From a virus, in the IMG/VR virus record IMGVR_UViG_3300012205_000174, positions 1-22,681 of that record: a DNA stretch of 22,681 nt; one strand, given 5' to 3'. Of this stretch, positions 1 through 7,711 are shown piece after piece (position 1 is the stretch's first letter; the number at the start of each line of letters is the position of its first letter). A program made the translations under genes and the position numbers. The notes below the pieces were generated by a model that was given only the letters and a program-made list of their open reading frames with translations, was not told where the DNA came from and made no database searches.

Positions 1-1201
1 CGGCCCAGCAAAACATCAGGAAGATCAACGGCTGGCCGTTCGGATCGCGAAATATGCCCCAGATCGACAGCGCCGAGGGATCGTTCTCCTCCTTCTCGGT
101 ATAGGCGGGATCGAGCGCTGCGAGAATGTATTCGAAGCCGGGATATTTCTCGGGAACGCAGCCGTTAAGTTCGGCGTTTTTCTTGTCCCATGGTTGCCAC
201 CATTCCTCGCGGATGATGCCGCCGCCGCGCGGGGCCGGCGTCTGTTGATATTGACCGGCATAGGCGTAGGGACCCAGCTCGCGTTCGAGTTTTATAACTT
301 CGCTGGCCGGGAACCGGCCGGGCCACAACAATTCGCCGTCCTCACTCCGCCGGTCGACCCAGAAAATCTGATCGTCATCAATGTCTTCGATGTCCTCGCC
401 GATGAAGGTCTCGATCTTGTCGCCAACCCAGGCGTTGACGTGCTGGCACGGCACATAGGACATCGGCACGCAGAAATGCACGTAGCCGCCCTTTTCGAGG
501 ATGTCGCCGCTTAGATCGCCCTCGTGCACGCGCTGCATCACCACGATCATCGCGCCGGTCTTGCGGTTGTTGAGCCGGCTCGGCATGGTTTCCGACCACC
601 ACCGCACCGTGCCCTCGCGGACATCCTCGGACTCGGCCTCTTTGACGAGGTGAGGATCGTCGGCGACCAGGATGTCGGCACCAAAGCCGGCGGCGCGGGC
701 ATCGACCGACGACGCCATGCGGTAGCCGCCCTTGTCGTTTTCGAAATGCCCCTGTGTCTCCCGGATCAACTTGAACCGGGTGCCCCATCGCGCCTGATAC
801 CAGCGGGACTGGATCAGCCGGATGCATTTAACCGAGTGTTCGAGCGATAGTTTTTCCGCATAGGACGCATAGAAGAACGAGACGTGCGGCCCGAGCAGTG
901 CCCCCTTGTTGCGCTGCGCCCAGACCCATGCGCAGAAGCAGATCGAGATGATGAAGGTCTTGCCGGTGCGCGGCGGTTCGTTAAGCAGCAGCCGCGAGAT
1001 GTGACCGCGCGCCACCGCCTCCATATGATCGCAAATATCTCCAAGGTGCCAATTATCGACGAATTCCGCCGGATCGACCCATTGCCACGCCGCCTTGCAG
1101 AACTCGTAAAAGCTATCCTCCAGCTTTTCGGCTTCGTGGATTTCCTTGAGGCGCTTGGCGGCCTGCAAGGTCCGCACGAGCTGGTGCTGGGTGACCGACA
1201 T
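1..1201 (-). CDS. terL: Phage terminase large subunit (TerL), 3' end beyond left edge
   Basis: This is the motor and nuclease that packages phage DNA into the prohead. The 400 visible codons show the family layout. A Walker A-type P-loop, NEPPRTGKT, lies at residues 74-82. Walker B, ILVADD, is at 177-182. A VVMQR segment at 220-224 fits the coupling-motif region, and YAGQYQQ with a following PAPRGGG at 314-328 is typical of this terminase class. The RNase H-like nuclease opens with ALDPAYTEKE near residue 362, where D364 is the likely first metal ligand. The remaining nuclease acidic residues lie off the window. The start ATG at 1201 overlaps the upstream stop by one base (TGATG), which implies translational coupling. 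Seen: the frame is open to the edge. Known: the motif order is diagnostic of TerL. Confidence 0.95.
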   Translation of the reverse strand, partial: MSVTQHQLVRTLQAAKRLKEIHEAEKLEDSFYEFCKAAWQWVDPAEFVDNWHLGDICDHMEAVARGHISRLLLNEPPRTGKTFIISICFCAWVWAQRNKGALLGPHVSFFYASYAEKLSLEHSVKCIRLIQSRWYQARWGTRFKLIRETQGHFENDKGGYRMASSVDARAAGFGADILVADDPHLVKEAESEDVREGTVRWWSETMPSRLNNRKTGAMIVVMQRVHEGDLSGDILEKGGYVHFCVPMSYVPCQHVNAWVGDKIETFIGEDIEDIDDDQIFWVDRRSEDGELLWPGRFPASEVIKLERELGPYAYAGQYQQTPAPRGGGIIREEWWQPWDKKNAELNGCVPEKYPGFEYILAALDPAYTEKEENDPSALSIWGIFRDPNGQPLIFLMFCWA

Positions 1202-1485
1202 CAGGGGATTTTCCAGATGGTGGTGGTCGCCATGGTGAAGGCGATCTCGATGGTGACGACGTAGGGAGCTGCCGCGCTTCTGAAGAACTGCTGGACCATG
1301 TCGTGGGTCCACTGGATGCTGAGAACGTTCTGCCGCCAGTCCGGATTGTGGGCGAACCTGATATTTTCCGGAACGGCACTCGAACCGTAGATTTCTTCGA
1401 TCACCCGCTGCCAGCGCCGTTCATCCGTAATCTGGTACGGCCGGACTTCTCCGGGGCGCGGGATGATCTGTTGGAGTTCTGCCAT
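1201..1485 (-). CDS. Hypothetical 94-aa protein upstream of terL
   Basis: Not recognised. The frame sits directly before terL and ends in a TGATG overlap with it, so the two are probably translated together. The protein is mixed alpha/beta in character, has a central ERRWQRVIEEIYG segment and an amphipathic C-terminal half, and shows no signal peptide or metal motif. ATG at 1485 is the first possible start after an in-frame stop, although no clear Shine-Dalgarno sequence precedes it. Its position suggests a packaging or head-morphogenesis accessory. It does not resemble a terminase small subunit; the better candidate for that lies at 16.7-17.2 kb. Coding status rests mainly on the overlap and the unbroken frame. 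Confidence 0.7.
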   Translation of the reverse strand: MAELQQIIPRPGEVRPYQITDERRWQRVIEEIYGSSAVPENIRFAHNPDWRQNVLSIQWTHDMVQQFFRSAAAPYVVTIEIAFTMATTTIWKIP

Positions 1486-1526
1486 CGCGGCAGGATCGCA
1501 TACTTTGAGTTAGTCCTCAATTCTTG

Positions 1527-1556
1527 TTGACAGATAATCCAACTCGGCTCAATCAT
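1527..1556 (+). promoter_or_regulatory. Putative sigma70-type promoter for the long plus-strand operon
   Basis: The 76-bp divergent gap between 1485 (minus) and 1562 (plus) contains TTGACA at 1527-1532. It is followed after 18 bp by AATCAT at 1551-1556, which matches four of six -10 positions. The predicted transcription start would fall close to the ATG at 1562, giving a leaderless or nearly leaderless mRNA. The -35 match is perfect but the -10 is weak, so this is only a candidate. Confidence 0.3.
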
Positions 1557-1561
1557 GGGCT

Positions 1562-1714
1562 ATGGTTCAGACGTATTGGCACCTACGCATCACTATTGAA
1601 TCGTCGGCGAAGCAGCGCACCGAGGAACTGGCGCAGGCTGATCGACGGTCGGCGGCGAACTACGTCCGGCTGTTGATCGAAAAAGACATGCGCGAGAAGG
1701 ATGCAATGGCATGA
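1562..1714 (+). CDS. Small ribbon-helix-helix-like protein (50 aa)
   Basis: First gene of the plus-strand operon. A short beta-like start (HLRITIESSA) is followed by two predicted helices, one around KQRTEELAQADRRSAANYVR and a second ending LLIEKDMREK. This order and length are typical of Arc/CopG-type ribbon-helix-helix DNA-binding proteins, so a repressor or autoregulator of the operon is plausible. The assignment rests on pattern only. Its stop overlaps the next start as ATGA at 1711. ATG at 1562 is chosen because an upstream ATG at 1555 is in another frame. Confidence 0.6.
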   Translation: MVQTYWHLRITIESSAKQRTEELAQADRRSAANYVRLLIEKDMREKDAMA

Positions 1715-1893
1715 GCGAAAAGACACTCAACATGGTCCGCCACCATCAAGTCCACGCCTATGAGCGCATCGGATGGGTGCGGCAACCAATCCTAGATGTC
1801 GATTTCCGCCGTGGAGAATGGCTGACGATGGAGTGGAAGGGCGACGGCGAACCCGTCATTCCGTTCCGCATCGCAGCAAGGAGCACGGCATGA
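1711..1893 (+). CDS. Hypothetical 60-aa protein
   Basis: Not recognised. A short soluble protein rich in aromatic and charged residues (WVRQPILDVDF, EWLTMEWKG), with no membrane segment and no cysteines. Coding is supported by ATGA overlaps at both ends, with the ribbon-helix-helix-like gene before it and the lipoprotein gene after it. It belongs to the opening run of small phage-type genes that precedes the sugar enzymes. Confidence 0.65.
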   Translation: MSEKTLNMVRHHQVHAYERIGWVRQPILDVDFRRGEWLTMEWKGDGEPVIPFRIAARSTA

Positions 1894-2162
1894 ATCGTCT
1901 CTACGTTGTCCTCGCCGCGCAGTTGCTCGCTTCCTGCAGCGCAAAGCCGCTCTCATCGGAGAAGACAGATAACCCCGAGGTCCGGGCCGACTATCTCGCA
2001 ACGATTGACGGTTGCCGCCTATGGCGGGTGAACACGGGCGACCGCGATGTCTTTCTCGCGCGGTGCACAAACCGCAACACCACCTCGACGCAATGGGATG
2101 AATCCTGCGGCAAAGCCTGTACCCGGCACGAGTTGGTTTTGACCGAAGGAGACCGTGAATGA
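1890..2162 (+). CDS. Small predicted lipoprotein (90 aa)
   Basis: The N-terminus is a lipoprotein signal: MNRLY, a hydrophobic stretch VVLAAQLLA, and a lipobox LASC with the acylated cysteine at residue 16. The mature part of about 75 aa carries several further cysteines (within DGCRLW, ARCTN and SCGKACT) and an alternating beta pattern, which suggests a compact disulphide-stabilised periplasmic domain. The protein would be anchored to the inner or outer membrane from the periplasmic side. The start ATG at 1890 overlaps the previous stop (ATGA), and this start gives the intact signal peptide. The role is unknown. A spanin (Rz1-like) role is possible from size and lipobox, but no partner Rz gene is visible and the cysteines are atypical. 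Confidence 0.75.
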   Translation: MNRLYVVLAAQLLASCSAKPLSSEKTDNPEVRADYLATIDGCRLWRVNTGDRDVFLARCTNRNTTSTQWDESCGKACTRHELVLTEGDRE

Positions 2163-2398
2163 CGCTCACCGAGGAAGAAGCCAAGAAGACCAAGCGCTGC
2201 CAGGAGAGTTTCGGGCCGCCGGCAACTCCAATGCAGATGTCCTACACGGTGGGTGTCGGCATTGCGGCCCACACTGCGCCGCTCATGTGCCTCGGCTCTG
2301 CCTGCATGGCGTGGCGCTGGGTACAAATTATTGGCGGCGATGGATTTACCCCGATGGATACCGACAAGGGATACTGCGGAAAGGCTGGGAAACCATGA
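2159..2398 (+). CDS. Hypothetical 79-aa protein with hydrophobic centre
   Basis: Not recognised. A charged N-terminus (TEEEAKKTK) is followed by a hydrophobic, glycine/alanine-rich centre at about residues 27-52 (VGVGIAAHTAPLMCLGSACM) and a polar C-terminus. Four cysteines are spread along the chain. The centre could be a membrane segment, but it is broken by polar residues. ATGA overlaps with the lipoprotein gene (2159) and the next gene (2395) support translation. The lipoprotein and this possible membrane protein may work together in the envelope; that is inference from adjacency. Confidence 0.65.
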   Translation: MTLTEEEAKKTKRCQESFGPPATPMQMSYTVGVGIAAHTAPLMCLGSACMAWRWVQIIGGDGFTPMDTDKGYCGKAGKP

Positions 2399-2619
2399 CC
2401 CGCGAAGAAATCGTCGAACTCCGATTGCGCTTGATCCGTGGCGATCCGCCTTATGAGGAACTCGACCTGATGGGCAAGCCGAAGCGTGCCAAAGGCGGCA
2501 TCCCCGGCCTGGACGAGCGCAAAGCCCTCGGCGATTACGATCCCAGCGCCTCGGGTATCAGGCTAACCATGGAGGCGGTGGTGAAGCTGATGGATCACCT
2601 GCTGGAGCGGATGCGATGA
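2395..2619 (+). CDS. Hypothetical 74-aa protein
   Basis: Not recognised. A soluble, strongly charged small protein with predicted helices at both ends (MTREEIVELRLRLIRG and LTMEAVVKLMDHLLERM) and a glycine/proline-rich middle (PKRAKGGIPGLDERKALGD). The frame stays open upstream to 2155, but the start at 2395 is preferred because it forms an ATGA overlap with the preceding stop, matching its neighbours. The stop at 2619 overlaps an ATG at 2616 in the next frame. Confidence 0.65.
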   Translation: MTREEIVELRLRLIRGDPPYEELDLMGKPKRAKGGIPGLDERKALGDYDPSASGIRLTMEAVVKLMDHLLERMR

Positions 2620-2834
2620 GCATGAACGTAGATTTTCCCGCTATGACGACCAGCACCTATGGCTCGAACACAGCCGTTTTTGGACTCGCAACGGCATCGC
2701 CCAAAGGTTTTGGCCAACTCGCAAATCTGCAGGCTCAAGGCGGCTTCGAAAACCAACGCCGCATGATCTTGGCCGCATCGCAAAACATTCCTGAAAACGT
2801 ACATCTTCAGAATCTCAAAAAGGAGAAACCCACT
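2620..2834 (+). other. 215-nt stretch with an open frame but no convincing independent gene
   Basis: The frame of the following gene is open back to an ATGA overlap at 2616. A 73-residue N-terminal extension of that protein is therefore possible, giving 163 aa in total. The extension is low in character (many S, T, G, N and Q) and does not look like the compact domain that follows. A strong Shine-Dalgarno sequence just before 2835 suggests the main start is there. The stretch may be an untranslated spacer, an extension, or the remnant of a gene fused to its neighbour. Confidence 0.4.
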
Positions 2835-3107
2835 ATGACATCACGTCGTCTCGTTCAGGTTTTTATCGCCGATCCAGAAGAGAACGTGCCGTTGGAGCGG
2901 TCGCTGCTCTATAGCGGCGAGCAGAAGCTTACCGACGCCACCGACCAGGAGCTTTTTTTCGAGATCGATATCAAATCGGTCCTCGAAAAACACAACGAGG
3001 TGCGTATCAAGTTCGTCAACAAGAAGGTCAAGGAGCGCACCGAGTACCTGGAGCCGGCGAAAATCCGCGATCTCAAGATGGTCGTGGTGAACGTCGCGAC
3101 GTTTTGA
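2835..3107 (+). CDS. Hypothetical 90-aa alpha/beta protein
   Basis: Not recognised. The chain alternates beta strands and charged segments: RLVQVFIADP, then ELFFEIDIKSVLEKHNEVRIKF, ending in KMVVVNVATF. This suggests a small beta-sheet protein that could pack as an oligomer. The start at 2835 is preferred because AAAAAGGAG lies at the right distance upstream, whereas the alternative in-frame ATG at 2616 has only the overlap with the previous stop. The TGA at 3105-3107 shares a base with the ATG of the acetyltransferase that follows. It is the last gene before the sugar-type enzymes begin. Confidence 0.7.
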   Translation: MTSRRLVQVFIADPEENVPLERSLLYSGEQKLTDATDQELFFEIDIKSVLEKHNEVRIKFVNKKVKERTEYLEPAKIRDLKMVVVNVATF

Positions 3108-3619
3108 TGACCACGATCCCGACCGCGCGGCTCTCGCTGCGCCCGCTCATCCGGCCCTCGTCGCGCAATCTCGGCTGGCTGCGCAATCCCGACGTCGTGC
3201 GCTACTCCGAACAGCGCCACCGAGAGCATACCTTGTCGACCCAGCATAGATACGTCAGTTCGTTCGTCGGCAAGTCGAAGCTATGGGCGATCCATCTGGT
3301 CGAGAGCGGCAACCACATCGGCAACCTGAGCGCCATGCATGACGCGCCGAATAATGTCGCGGATGTCGGGATCATGATCGGTGAGACCGACTTCTGGGGC
3401 CGGGGCTATGCCGGCGAGGCGTGGAAGGCCGCGTGCAACTGGCTGCTCGACAAGGATGGCGGCGGAATCCGCAAACTGGAGGCCGGCTGCGCGCGCAGCA
3501 ACACGGCGATGCTGAAGATCATCCAAGGCAGCGAGTTCAAAGAGGAAGGTGAGCGCAAAAACCACTTCCTGTTCGATGGCAATCCGGTTTCCGCCGTGCT
3601 GTTCGGGAGGATGCGATGA
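3107..3619 (+). CDS. GNAT family N-acetyltransferase (RimJ/RimL-like)
   Basis: A 170-aa acetyl-CoA-dependent acetyltransferase. The N-terminal RLSLRPL strand and the GRGYA acetyl-CoA pyrophosphate loop (within WGRGYAGEAW, about residues 97-106) are GNAT hallmarks. The C-terminal segment with ARSNTAMLKIIQ matches the usual motif B region, where 'N.aS' precedes the final strands. In this operon the likely substrate is an amino group on a nucleotide-linked or free aminosugar, as PseH or LegH acetylate in nonulosonate pathways, but the substrate cannot be read from sequence. The ATG at 3107 overlaps the previous stop; a TTG three bases upstream is also possible. The stop overlaps the next start (ATGA at 3616). 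Confidence 0.88.
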   Translation: MTTIPTARLSLRPLIRPSSRNLGWLRNPDVVRYSEQRHREHTLSTQHRYVSSFVGKSKLWAIHLVESGNHIGNLSAMHDAPNNVADVGIMIGETDFWGRGYAGEAWKAACNWLLDKDGGGIRKLEAGCARSNTAMLKIIQGSEFKEEGERKNHFLFDGNPVSAVLFGRMR

Positions 3620-3837
3620 AGCGCTACCGGATCATGCAACACGGCAGATCGTCCTTCTCGGTTGAATGCTTTATGCCAAATATTATTGGCTTGTTTCCGA
3701 AGTGGCGTTCCCTCAAAACCTCTATCGGTATGGTATCCATGACCGTTTATTTTCCGACCGTCGAGGACGCCGAGCGATACGCCGACGAACATCGAAAGTT
3801 TTCCGACGGACCAAAGCAGGTCAAGGTGATCTCATGA
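3616..3837 (+). CDS. Hypothetical 73-aa protein
   Basis: Not recognised. A small alpha/beta protein with an N-terminal strand pair (KRYRIMQHGRSSFSVECF) and a C-terminal TVEDAERYADEHRKF helix. It reads like a small soluble phage protein rather than part of an enzyme. It is translationally linked on both sides by ATGA overlaps, with the acetyltransferase before it and the next 58-aa gene after it. It is one of several proteins of 58-73 aa set between the sugar-type enzymes. Confidence 0.65.
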   Translation: MKRYRIMQHGRSSFSVECFMPNIIGLFPKWRSLKTSIGMVSMTVYFPTVEDAERYADEHRKFSDGPKQVKVIS

Positions 3838-4010
3838 CCGACAAGACCATCACCGAGATTCGTCAGTTCCGTGGCGTCAACAACATTCTATGGATGCAGG
3901 TGCTGGAGATTGCGCTCAGGCATGCCCCGGCCGAAACCAAGATCATCCTCCGCTCCATCAACGCCAATGACCAGAATATTTCCAATCTGCTCACGGAGCT
4001 GGCTAAATGA
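3834..4010 (+). CDS. Hypothetical 58-aa protein
   Basis: No named family is assigned. The sequence is mostly helical: an N-terminal ITEIRQFRGVNNILWM helix, a second helix VLEIALRHAPAETKIILRSI, and a C-terminal NDQNISNLLTELAK. The NNxxWM...L..AL.HAP pattern looks like a family of small conserved phage or sugar-operon proteins I have met, but I cannot name a function. ATG at 3834 overlaps the previous stop and the TGA overlaps the methyltransferase start at 4007, so it is embedded in the operon. Confidence 0.7.
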   Translation: MTDKTITEIRQFRGVNNILWMQVLEIALRHAPAETKIILRSINANDQNISNLLTELAK

Positions 4011-4615
4011 AACAGGCCGACATCTTTGCCGAATCCGAAGGCGATGCGTGGCTCGAAAGGAATCGCGCCAAGCTCGGCGAACGCGATCCTGTCTCAGAAC
4101 TGATCGAACAGGCCGGAATTAAGCCTACAAGCGTTCTTGAGATCGGCTGCGCCAATGGCTGGCGTCTGGCGCATCTGCGCAAGAAGCATGGCTGCGAAGT
4201 CAACGGCGTTGAGCCGAGCATGCAGGGCTGCATCGAGGCGGCGACCCGCCGCGTGTCGGTCTGGCGCTGCACCGCCGAAAGCCTGCCGGCGGGGAATGAA
4301 GCCTATGATCTCGTGATCTACGGCTTCTGTCTCTACTGCACCGATCCGGCGGACTGGTTCAAAATTGTCGCCGAGGGCGACCGCGTCTTGCGGCCGGACG
4401 GCCATATCGTCATTCACGATTTCAGCATACGCCCTGACGACGAGGCCCATGCTCGCCAATACGAGCACCGTGATGGCGTCTCGTCGTATCATGTCGACTT
4501 CCCTCATTTCTGGCTTGCGAACCCGCTTTACGACCATGTCTGGTGGAGCAAAGTCGGCGATGGGGAGCTAGTCGAGATCATCCATAAGGGTCGCACGCTT
4601 CCGGTGCGCCTATGA
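4007..4615 (+). CDS. Class I SAM-dependent methyltransferase
   Basis: A 202-aa Rossmann methyltransferase. Motif I is VLEIGCANGW at residues 43-52, which binds S-adenosylmethionine. It is followed by NGVEPS (end of strand 2, acidic E contacting the ribose), an AYDLVIYGFCLYC motif IV-like strand, and VLRPDGHIVIHDF, the classic post-I segment of the Methyltransf_11 type. Placed between the small unknown genes and a sugar-type oxidoreductase, it probably methylates a sugar (O- or N-methylation) in the same pathway, although class I sequences alone do not give the substrate. ATGA overlaps at both ends (4007 and 4612) tie it to its neighbours. The length is normal for the family. Confidence 0.88.
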   Translation: MKQADIFAESEGDAWLERNRAKLGERDPVSELIEQAGIKPTSVLEIGCANGWRLAHLRKKHGCEVNGVEPSMQGCIEAATRRVSVWRCTAESLPAGNEAYDLVIYGFCLYCTDPADWFKIVAEGDRVLRPDGHIVIHDFSIRPDDEAHARQYEHRDGVSSYHVDFPHFWLANPLYDHVWWSKVGDGELVEIIHKGRTLPVRL

Positions 4616-5526
4616 AGGTCGGCATCGTCGGATATGGATCGATCGGGCAGCGGCATGCGGCCAACGCGACCTCGCTCGGGCATCAGGTAGTCGTGTACGA
4701 TCCGGCGCAGCGCCGCGACGTCGGGTTCGAACGCATTATCTATGACACCTGCGACGCGGTCGTGATCGCGACACCGACATGGGTCCATATCGCCGGCATT
4801 CGCGCCTGCGCCGAGCGCGGCCGGCATATGCTGGTCGAGAAACCGATCGCGAAGACCACCAAAGACCTGCGCCAGATGCTCGATTGGGCTGCTGCGAAGA
4901 ACCTCACGGTGATGATAGGCAATAATTTGCGCTTTCATCCCTGCGTGCAGAGCGCCAAAACCCGGATCGACGAGGGCCAGCTCGGCGCGCCACTCTGGGC
5001 CTCGTTCACCTGCGCGGCGCTCTCTACAAAGTCGCTCTATCTCTCCGACGGCGTGATCCTCAATACCGGCGCGCACGAGGTCGATCTCGCGCTGCACTTG
5101 CTCGGGCCGGCAAAGGTCGTGAGCGCCAATGCCCATATGGTCTTTGGTGGCGATGAGACCGGATGCGATCTCATCGCCGACTTCGTGCTCGAACATCAGT
5201 CCGGCTGTCGCTCGACCTTCCATCTCGACTACGTCACCAGAACCGAAATTCGCGAGTTTCGCGTCATCGGTGATGAGGGCGATCTCCACGTCGATCTGTC
5301 GGCGCGCACGCTCAAGGCGCGGCTCGCCGATCCGAAGCTGCCAGACGTCACGCACACCGACCTCAAGCTCTACGGCTCCTATGACGCTGATTACCTCGAC
5401 GAGATGACCGCCTTTTTCGATCGCATCGAGGGCCACGACGTTCCTGGCGCGACCGGCGAGGATGGATTCAACACGCTCGACATCCTTCTTGAAGTTCGAA
5501 GCAAAGCCGGAGTAGCGCCGCGATGA
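4612..5526 (+). CDS. Gfo/Idh/MocA family NAD(P)-dependent sugar oxidoreductase
   Basis: A 304-aa oxidoreductase. The N-terminal Rossmann fold starts with VGIVGYGSIGQRH (dinucleotide-binding GxGxxG), and the family EKP signature is at about residues 76-78 (MLVEKPIAKT), where the lysine acts in hydride-transfer catalysis. The C-terminal half has the family segment TGAHEVDLALHLLG, with the conserved histidine expected near the substrate. Members oxidise or reduce hydroxyl groups of sugars and nucleotide sugars. Here it may generate a keto sugar for one of the two aminotransferases downstream; that is inference from context. The length is slightly short for the family (usually 320-370) but both domains are present. 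ATGA overlaps at 4612 and 5523. Confidence 0.9.
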   Translation: MKVGIVGYGSIGQRHAANATSLGHQVVVYDPAQRRDVGFERIIYDTCDAVVIATPTWVHIAGIRACAERGRHMLVEKPIAKTTKDLRQMLDWAAAKNLTVMIGNNLRFHPCVQSAKTRIDEGQLGAPLWASFTCAALSTKSLYLSDGVILNTGAHEVDLALHLLGPAKVVSANAHMVFGGDETGCDLIADFVLEHQSGCRSTFHLDYVTRTEIREFRVIGDEGDLHVDLSARTLKARLADPKLPDVTHTDLKLYGSYDADYLDEMTAFFDRIEGHDVPGATGEDGFNTLDILLEVRSKAGVAPR

Positions 5527-5711
5527 CGCACCGCATTATGATTGATTCGATGCGCAAGCTCATCCAGATCGGAAACCGTGACGAATGGGACAAGTTGCCG
5601 AAGGGCATTCGGGCAACCCCGGTCTATTTCTTCAAGACCGATACCGGCATCGAGCTTTGGCCGATGTGGGCTGATCATGTTGCCTATCCAACCATTCAGG
5701 TATCGCCATGA
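5523..5711 (+). CDS. Hypothetical 62-aa protein
   Basis: Not recognised. A small soluble protein with a short basic N-terminus (THRIMIDSMRKLIQIG), a DEWDKLPKGIRATPVYFF middle and a tryptophan-containing C-terminus (ELWPMWADHV). There is no signal or metal motif. It sits between the oxidoreductase and the fused cytidylyltransferase-aminotransferase, with an ATGA overlap on each side. No enzyme activity is suggested by the sequence. Confidence 0.62.
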   Translation: MTHRIMIDSMRKLIQIGNRDEWDKLPKGIRATPVYFFKTDTGIELWPMWADHVAYPTIQVSP

Positions 5712-7711
5712 AAACCGTTGCAATAATTCAGGCGCGGATGGGCTCTACGCGTTTGCCGGGAAAAGTCCTGATGCCGCTCGGCGGTCATCCGGTGCTCGAA
5801 TGGTGTGTGCGTGCCGCGCGCGCCGCGCCGGGCGTCGACGAGGTCTGGGTCGCCACCACGACGCTTGATGCGGATGACGCTATCGTCAAATGGTGCGACG
5901 AAATTGACGTCAACGTCTGGCGCGGGTCCGAGACCGATGTTCTCGGCCGCTTCTATGATTGCACGATGCCGCTGGTCGGCGAGGATATCATCCTGCGCCT
6001 GACCGGAGACTGCCCGTTCCTTGATCCGCAGGTGATCGGCAGCGTCGTTCGCCTCATCAAACAGACCGGGGCCGACTACTGCAGCAATGTGAGCCCACGT
6101 ACCTATCCGGATGGCCTCGACGTCGAGGCGTTCACGCGCGATGCGCTCTGGCATGCCTATCACGAAGCTCGTCGCCCGATCGACCGCGACTGCGTCACCA
6201 CTTGGATATCGCGCAACCGGTCGCGCTTCCCAGCCGAGACCGTGATCAATCCGATCCCAGGCCTGCAGGAGGAGCGATGGGTGCTCGATACCGCCGAGGA
6301 CTTCGAATTCTGCAAGAACGTCGCGGTCTACTGGCCCTGGCATAAGGGGCCGCCATCACAGTTCGACATCCTCGGCGTGCTCGATGCCAATCCAGACATT
6401 CTGAACGCCAATGCCATCATGAACGAGCGTTACTTCGACGCTCTCGCCGAGGAGCCGATCTATGCCCGGAGTTACGAAAGGTCGCAGGCGCAGTTCAAAA
6501 AAGCCCGCGAAATCATCCCGCTCGCCGCGCAAACCTTCAGCAAAAGCTGGCTCCAGTACCATCAACCTTCGCCCCTGTTCCTCAGCCACGGGCAAGGCGG
6601 TCTCGCTTGGGATATCGACGGCAACGAATATGTGGACCTTGTGTCCGCACTGCTACCGACGATCCTTGGCGCTAGAGACCCTGATGTGGATGCAGCGATC
6701 AGACGGCAGCTTTGTTCCGGGATATCTTTCTCCCTCGCCACCGAACTTGAAGCGCAGCTTGCCGAAACGCTCTGCCGGCTCATCCCGTGTGCGGAAGCGG
6801 TCCGGTTCGGCAAAAGCGGCACGGACGTCACCACGGCAGCGATCCGCCTTGCTCGCGCGTTTACGGGACGCGACAAGGTAATGGTCTGCGGCTATCACGG
6901 GTGGGCGGACTGGAGCATGGCGGTCTCGGAGCGCCGACTCGGCATCCCCGACGCGGTTCAAGCGCTCTCGCTCAAGCAGCCGAAGATCGGACAAGTCCCA
7001 TGGGGTGATCCGAGTGATCCGCCGGCAGCGGTGATCATCGAGCCCGAGGACAATCCCGCTCTCCTGAAATGGCTCCGTGAGATGTGCACGACCGCCGGCA
7101 TCGTCCTCATCTTCGACGAGGTGATCACCGGCTTCCGGTTCGATCTCGGCGGTGCGCAGAAGCTCTATGGCGTCACGCCCGACCTTGCGACCTTCGGCAA
7201 GGCGATGGCCAACGGCATGCCGCTCTCGGCCCTGGTCGGCCGGCACGATATCATGAAGCGCATGGAGCCGCCGGATAACATCTTCTACAGCGGCACCATG
7301 TTCGGCGAAACGCTCTCCTTGGCGGCAGCGATTGCCACGATCAAGAAGCTTGAGCGCGGCAATCTTCTGACTCAAGTCTGTGACTGTGGCGAACTGATTG
7401 CCGCTGAAACAGAGGCGCTTATCATCAAGAATCGCGTCTCCGATCTTATCCGGATCGAGGGCCATCCGTCATTCAAGCGGCTCAAATTCAAGGACGACAA
7501 GATCGCAGCACTATTCCGCAAGGAGATGGTCGCTTCCGGCACGCTGATCGTCGCGAGCCACAATATCTGCGCCGCGCATGGTCCGAGCGAGGTCGCGCGC
7601 ATCTTCCGCTCCTACGACCACACGCTCGGCATCATCCGCGACGCGATCGACAAGAACGACATCGCCGAGCGGCTTGCCGGCGCGACCGTCGGTCCGATGG
7701 TGCGCGCGTGA
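5708..7711 (+). CDS. SpsF-type cytidylyltransferase fused to class-III (GSA-type) aminotransferase
   Basis: A 667-aa two-domain enzyme. Residues 1-240 form a SpsF-like nucleotidyltransferase: IIQARMGSTRLPGKVL binds the nucleotide, followed by RGSETDVLGRFY, the metal-binding LTGDCPFLDP near 98-107 and TYPDGLDVE near 132-140. Residues 255-667 form a fold-type-I PLP aminotransferase of the glutamate-1-semialdehyde aminomutase group: GKSGTDVTTAAIRLAR near 368-383, GYHGWADW near 395-402, IFDEVITGFR at 468-477, and the Schiff-base lysine in ATFGKAMANG, K498. The first domain would activate a sugar acid or sugar with CTP; the second would aminate a keto group. Known: SpsF relatives sit in nonulosonate and surface-glycan operons. 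Inferred: the two steps are coupled on one substrate. ATGA before it, GTGA after it. Confidence 0.9.
   Translation: MKTVAIIQARMGSTRLPGKVLMPLGGHPVLEWCVRAARAAPGVDEVWVATTTLDADDAIVKWCDEIDVNVWRGSETDVLGRFYDCTMPLVGEDIILRLTGDCPFLDPQVIGSVVRLIKQTGADYCSNVSPRTYPDGLDVEAFTRDALWHAYHEARRPIDRDCVTTWISRNRSRFPAETVINPIPGLQEERWVLDTAEDFEFCKNVAVYWPWHKGPPSQFDILGVLDANPDILNANAIMNERYFDALAEEPIYARSYERSQAQFKKAREIIPLAAQTFSKSWLQYHQPSPLFLSHGQGGLAWDIDGNEYVDLVSALLPTILGARDPDVDAAIRRQLCSGISFSLATELEAQLAETLCRLIPCAEAVRFGKSGTDVTTAAIRLARAFTGRDKVMVCGYHGWADWSMAVSERRLGIPDAVQALSLKQPKIGQVPWGDPSDPPAAVIIEPEDNPALLKWLREMCTTAGIVLIFDEVITGFRFDLGGAQKLYGVTPDLATFGKAMANGMPLSALVGRHDIMKRMEPPDNIFYSGTMFGETLSLAAAIATIKKLERGNLLTQVCDCGELIAAETEALIIKNRVSDLIRIEGHPSFKRLKFKDDKIAALFRKEMVASGTLIVASHNICAAHGPSEVARIFRSYDHTLGIIRDAIDKNDIAERLAGATVGPMVRA

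Noticed and set aside
4528-5436. 302-aa open frame on the minus strand
   Set aside because: It is antisense to the Gfo/Idh/MocA oxidoreductase, which has clear Rossmann and EKP motifs; the mirror frame is a GC-rich shadow.
6653-7465. 270-aa open frame on the minus strand
   Set aside because: Antisense to the PLP aminotransferase domain with its K498 motif; charged shadow composition.
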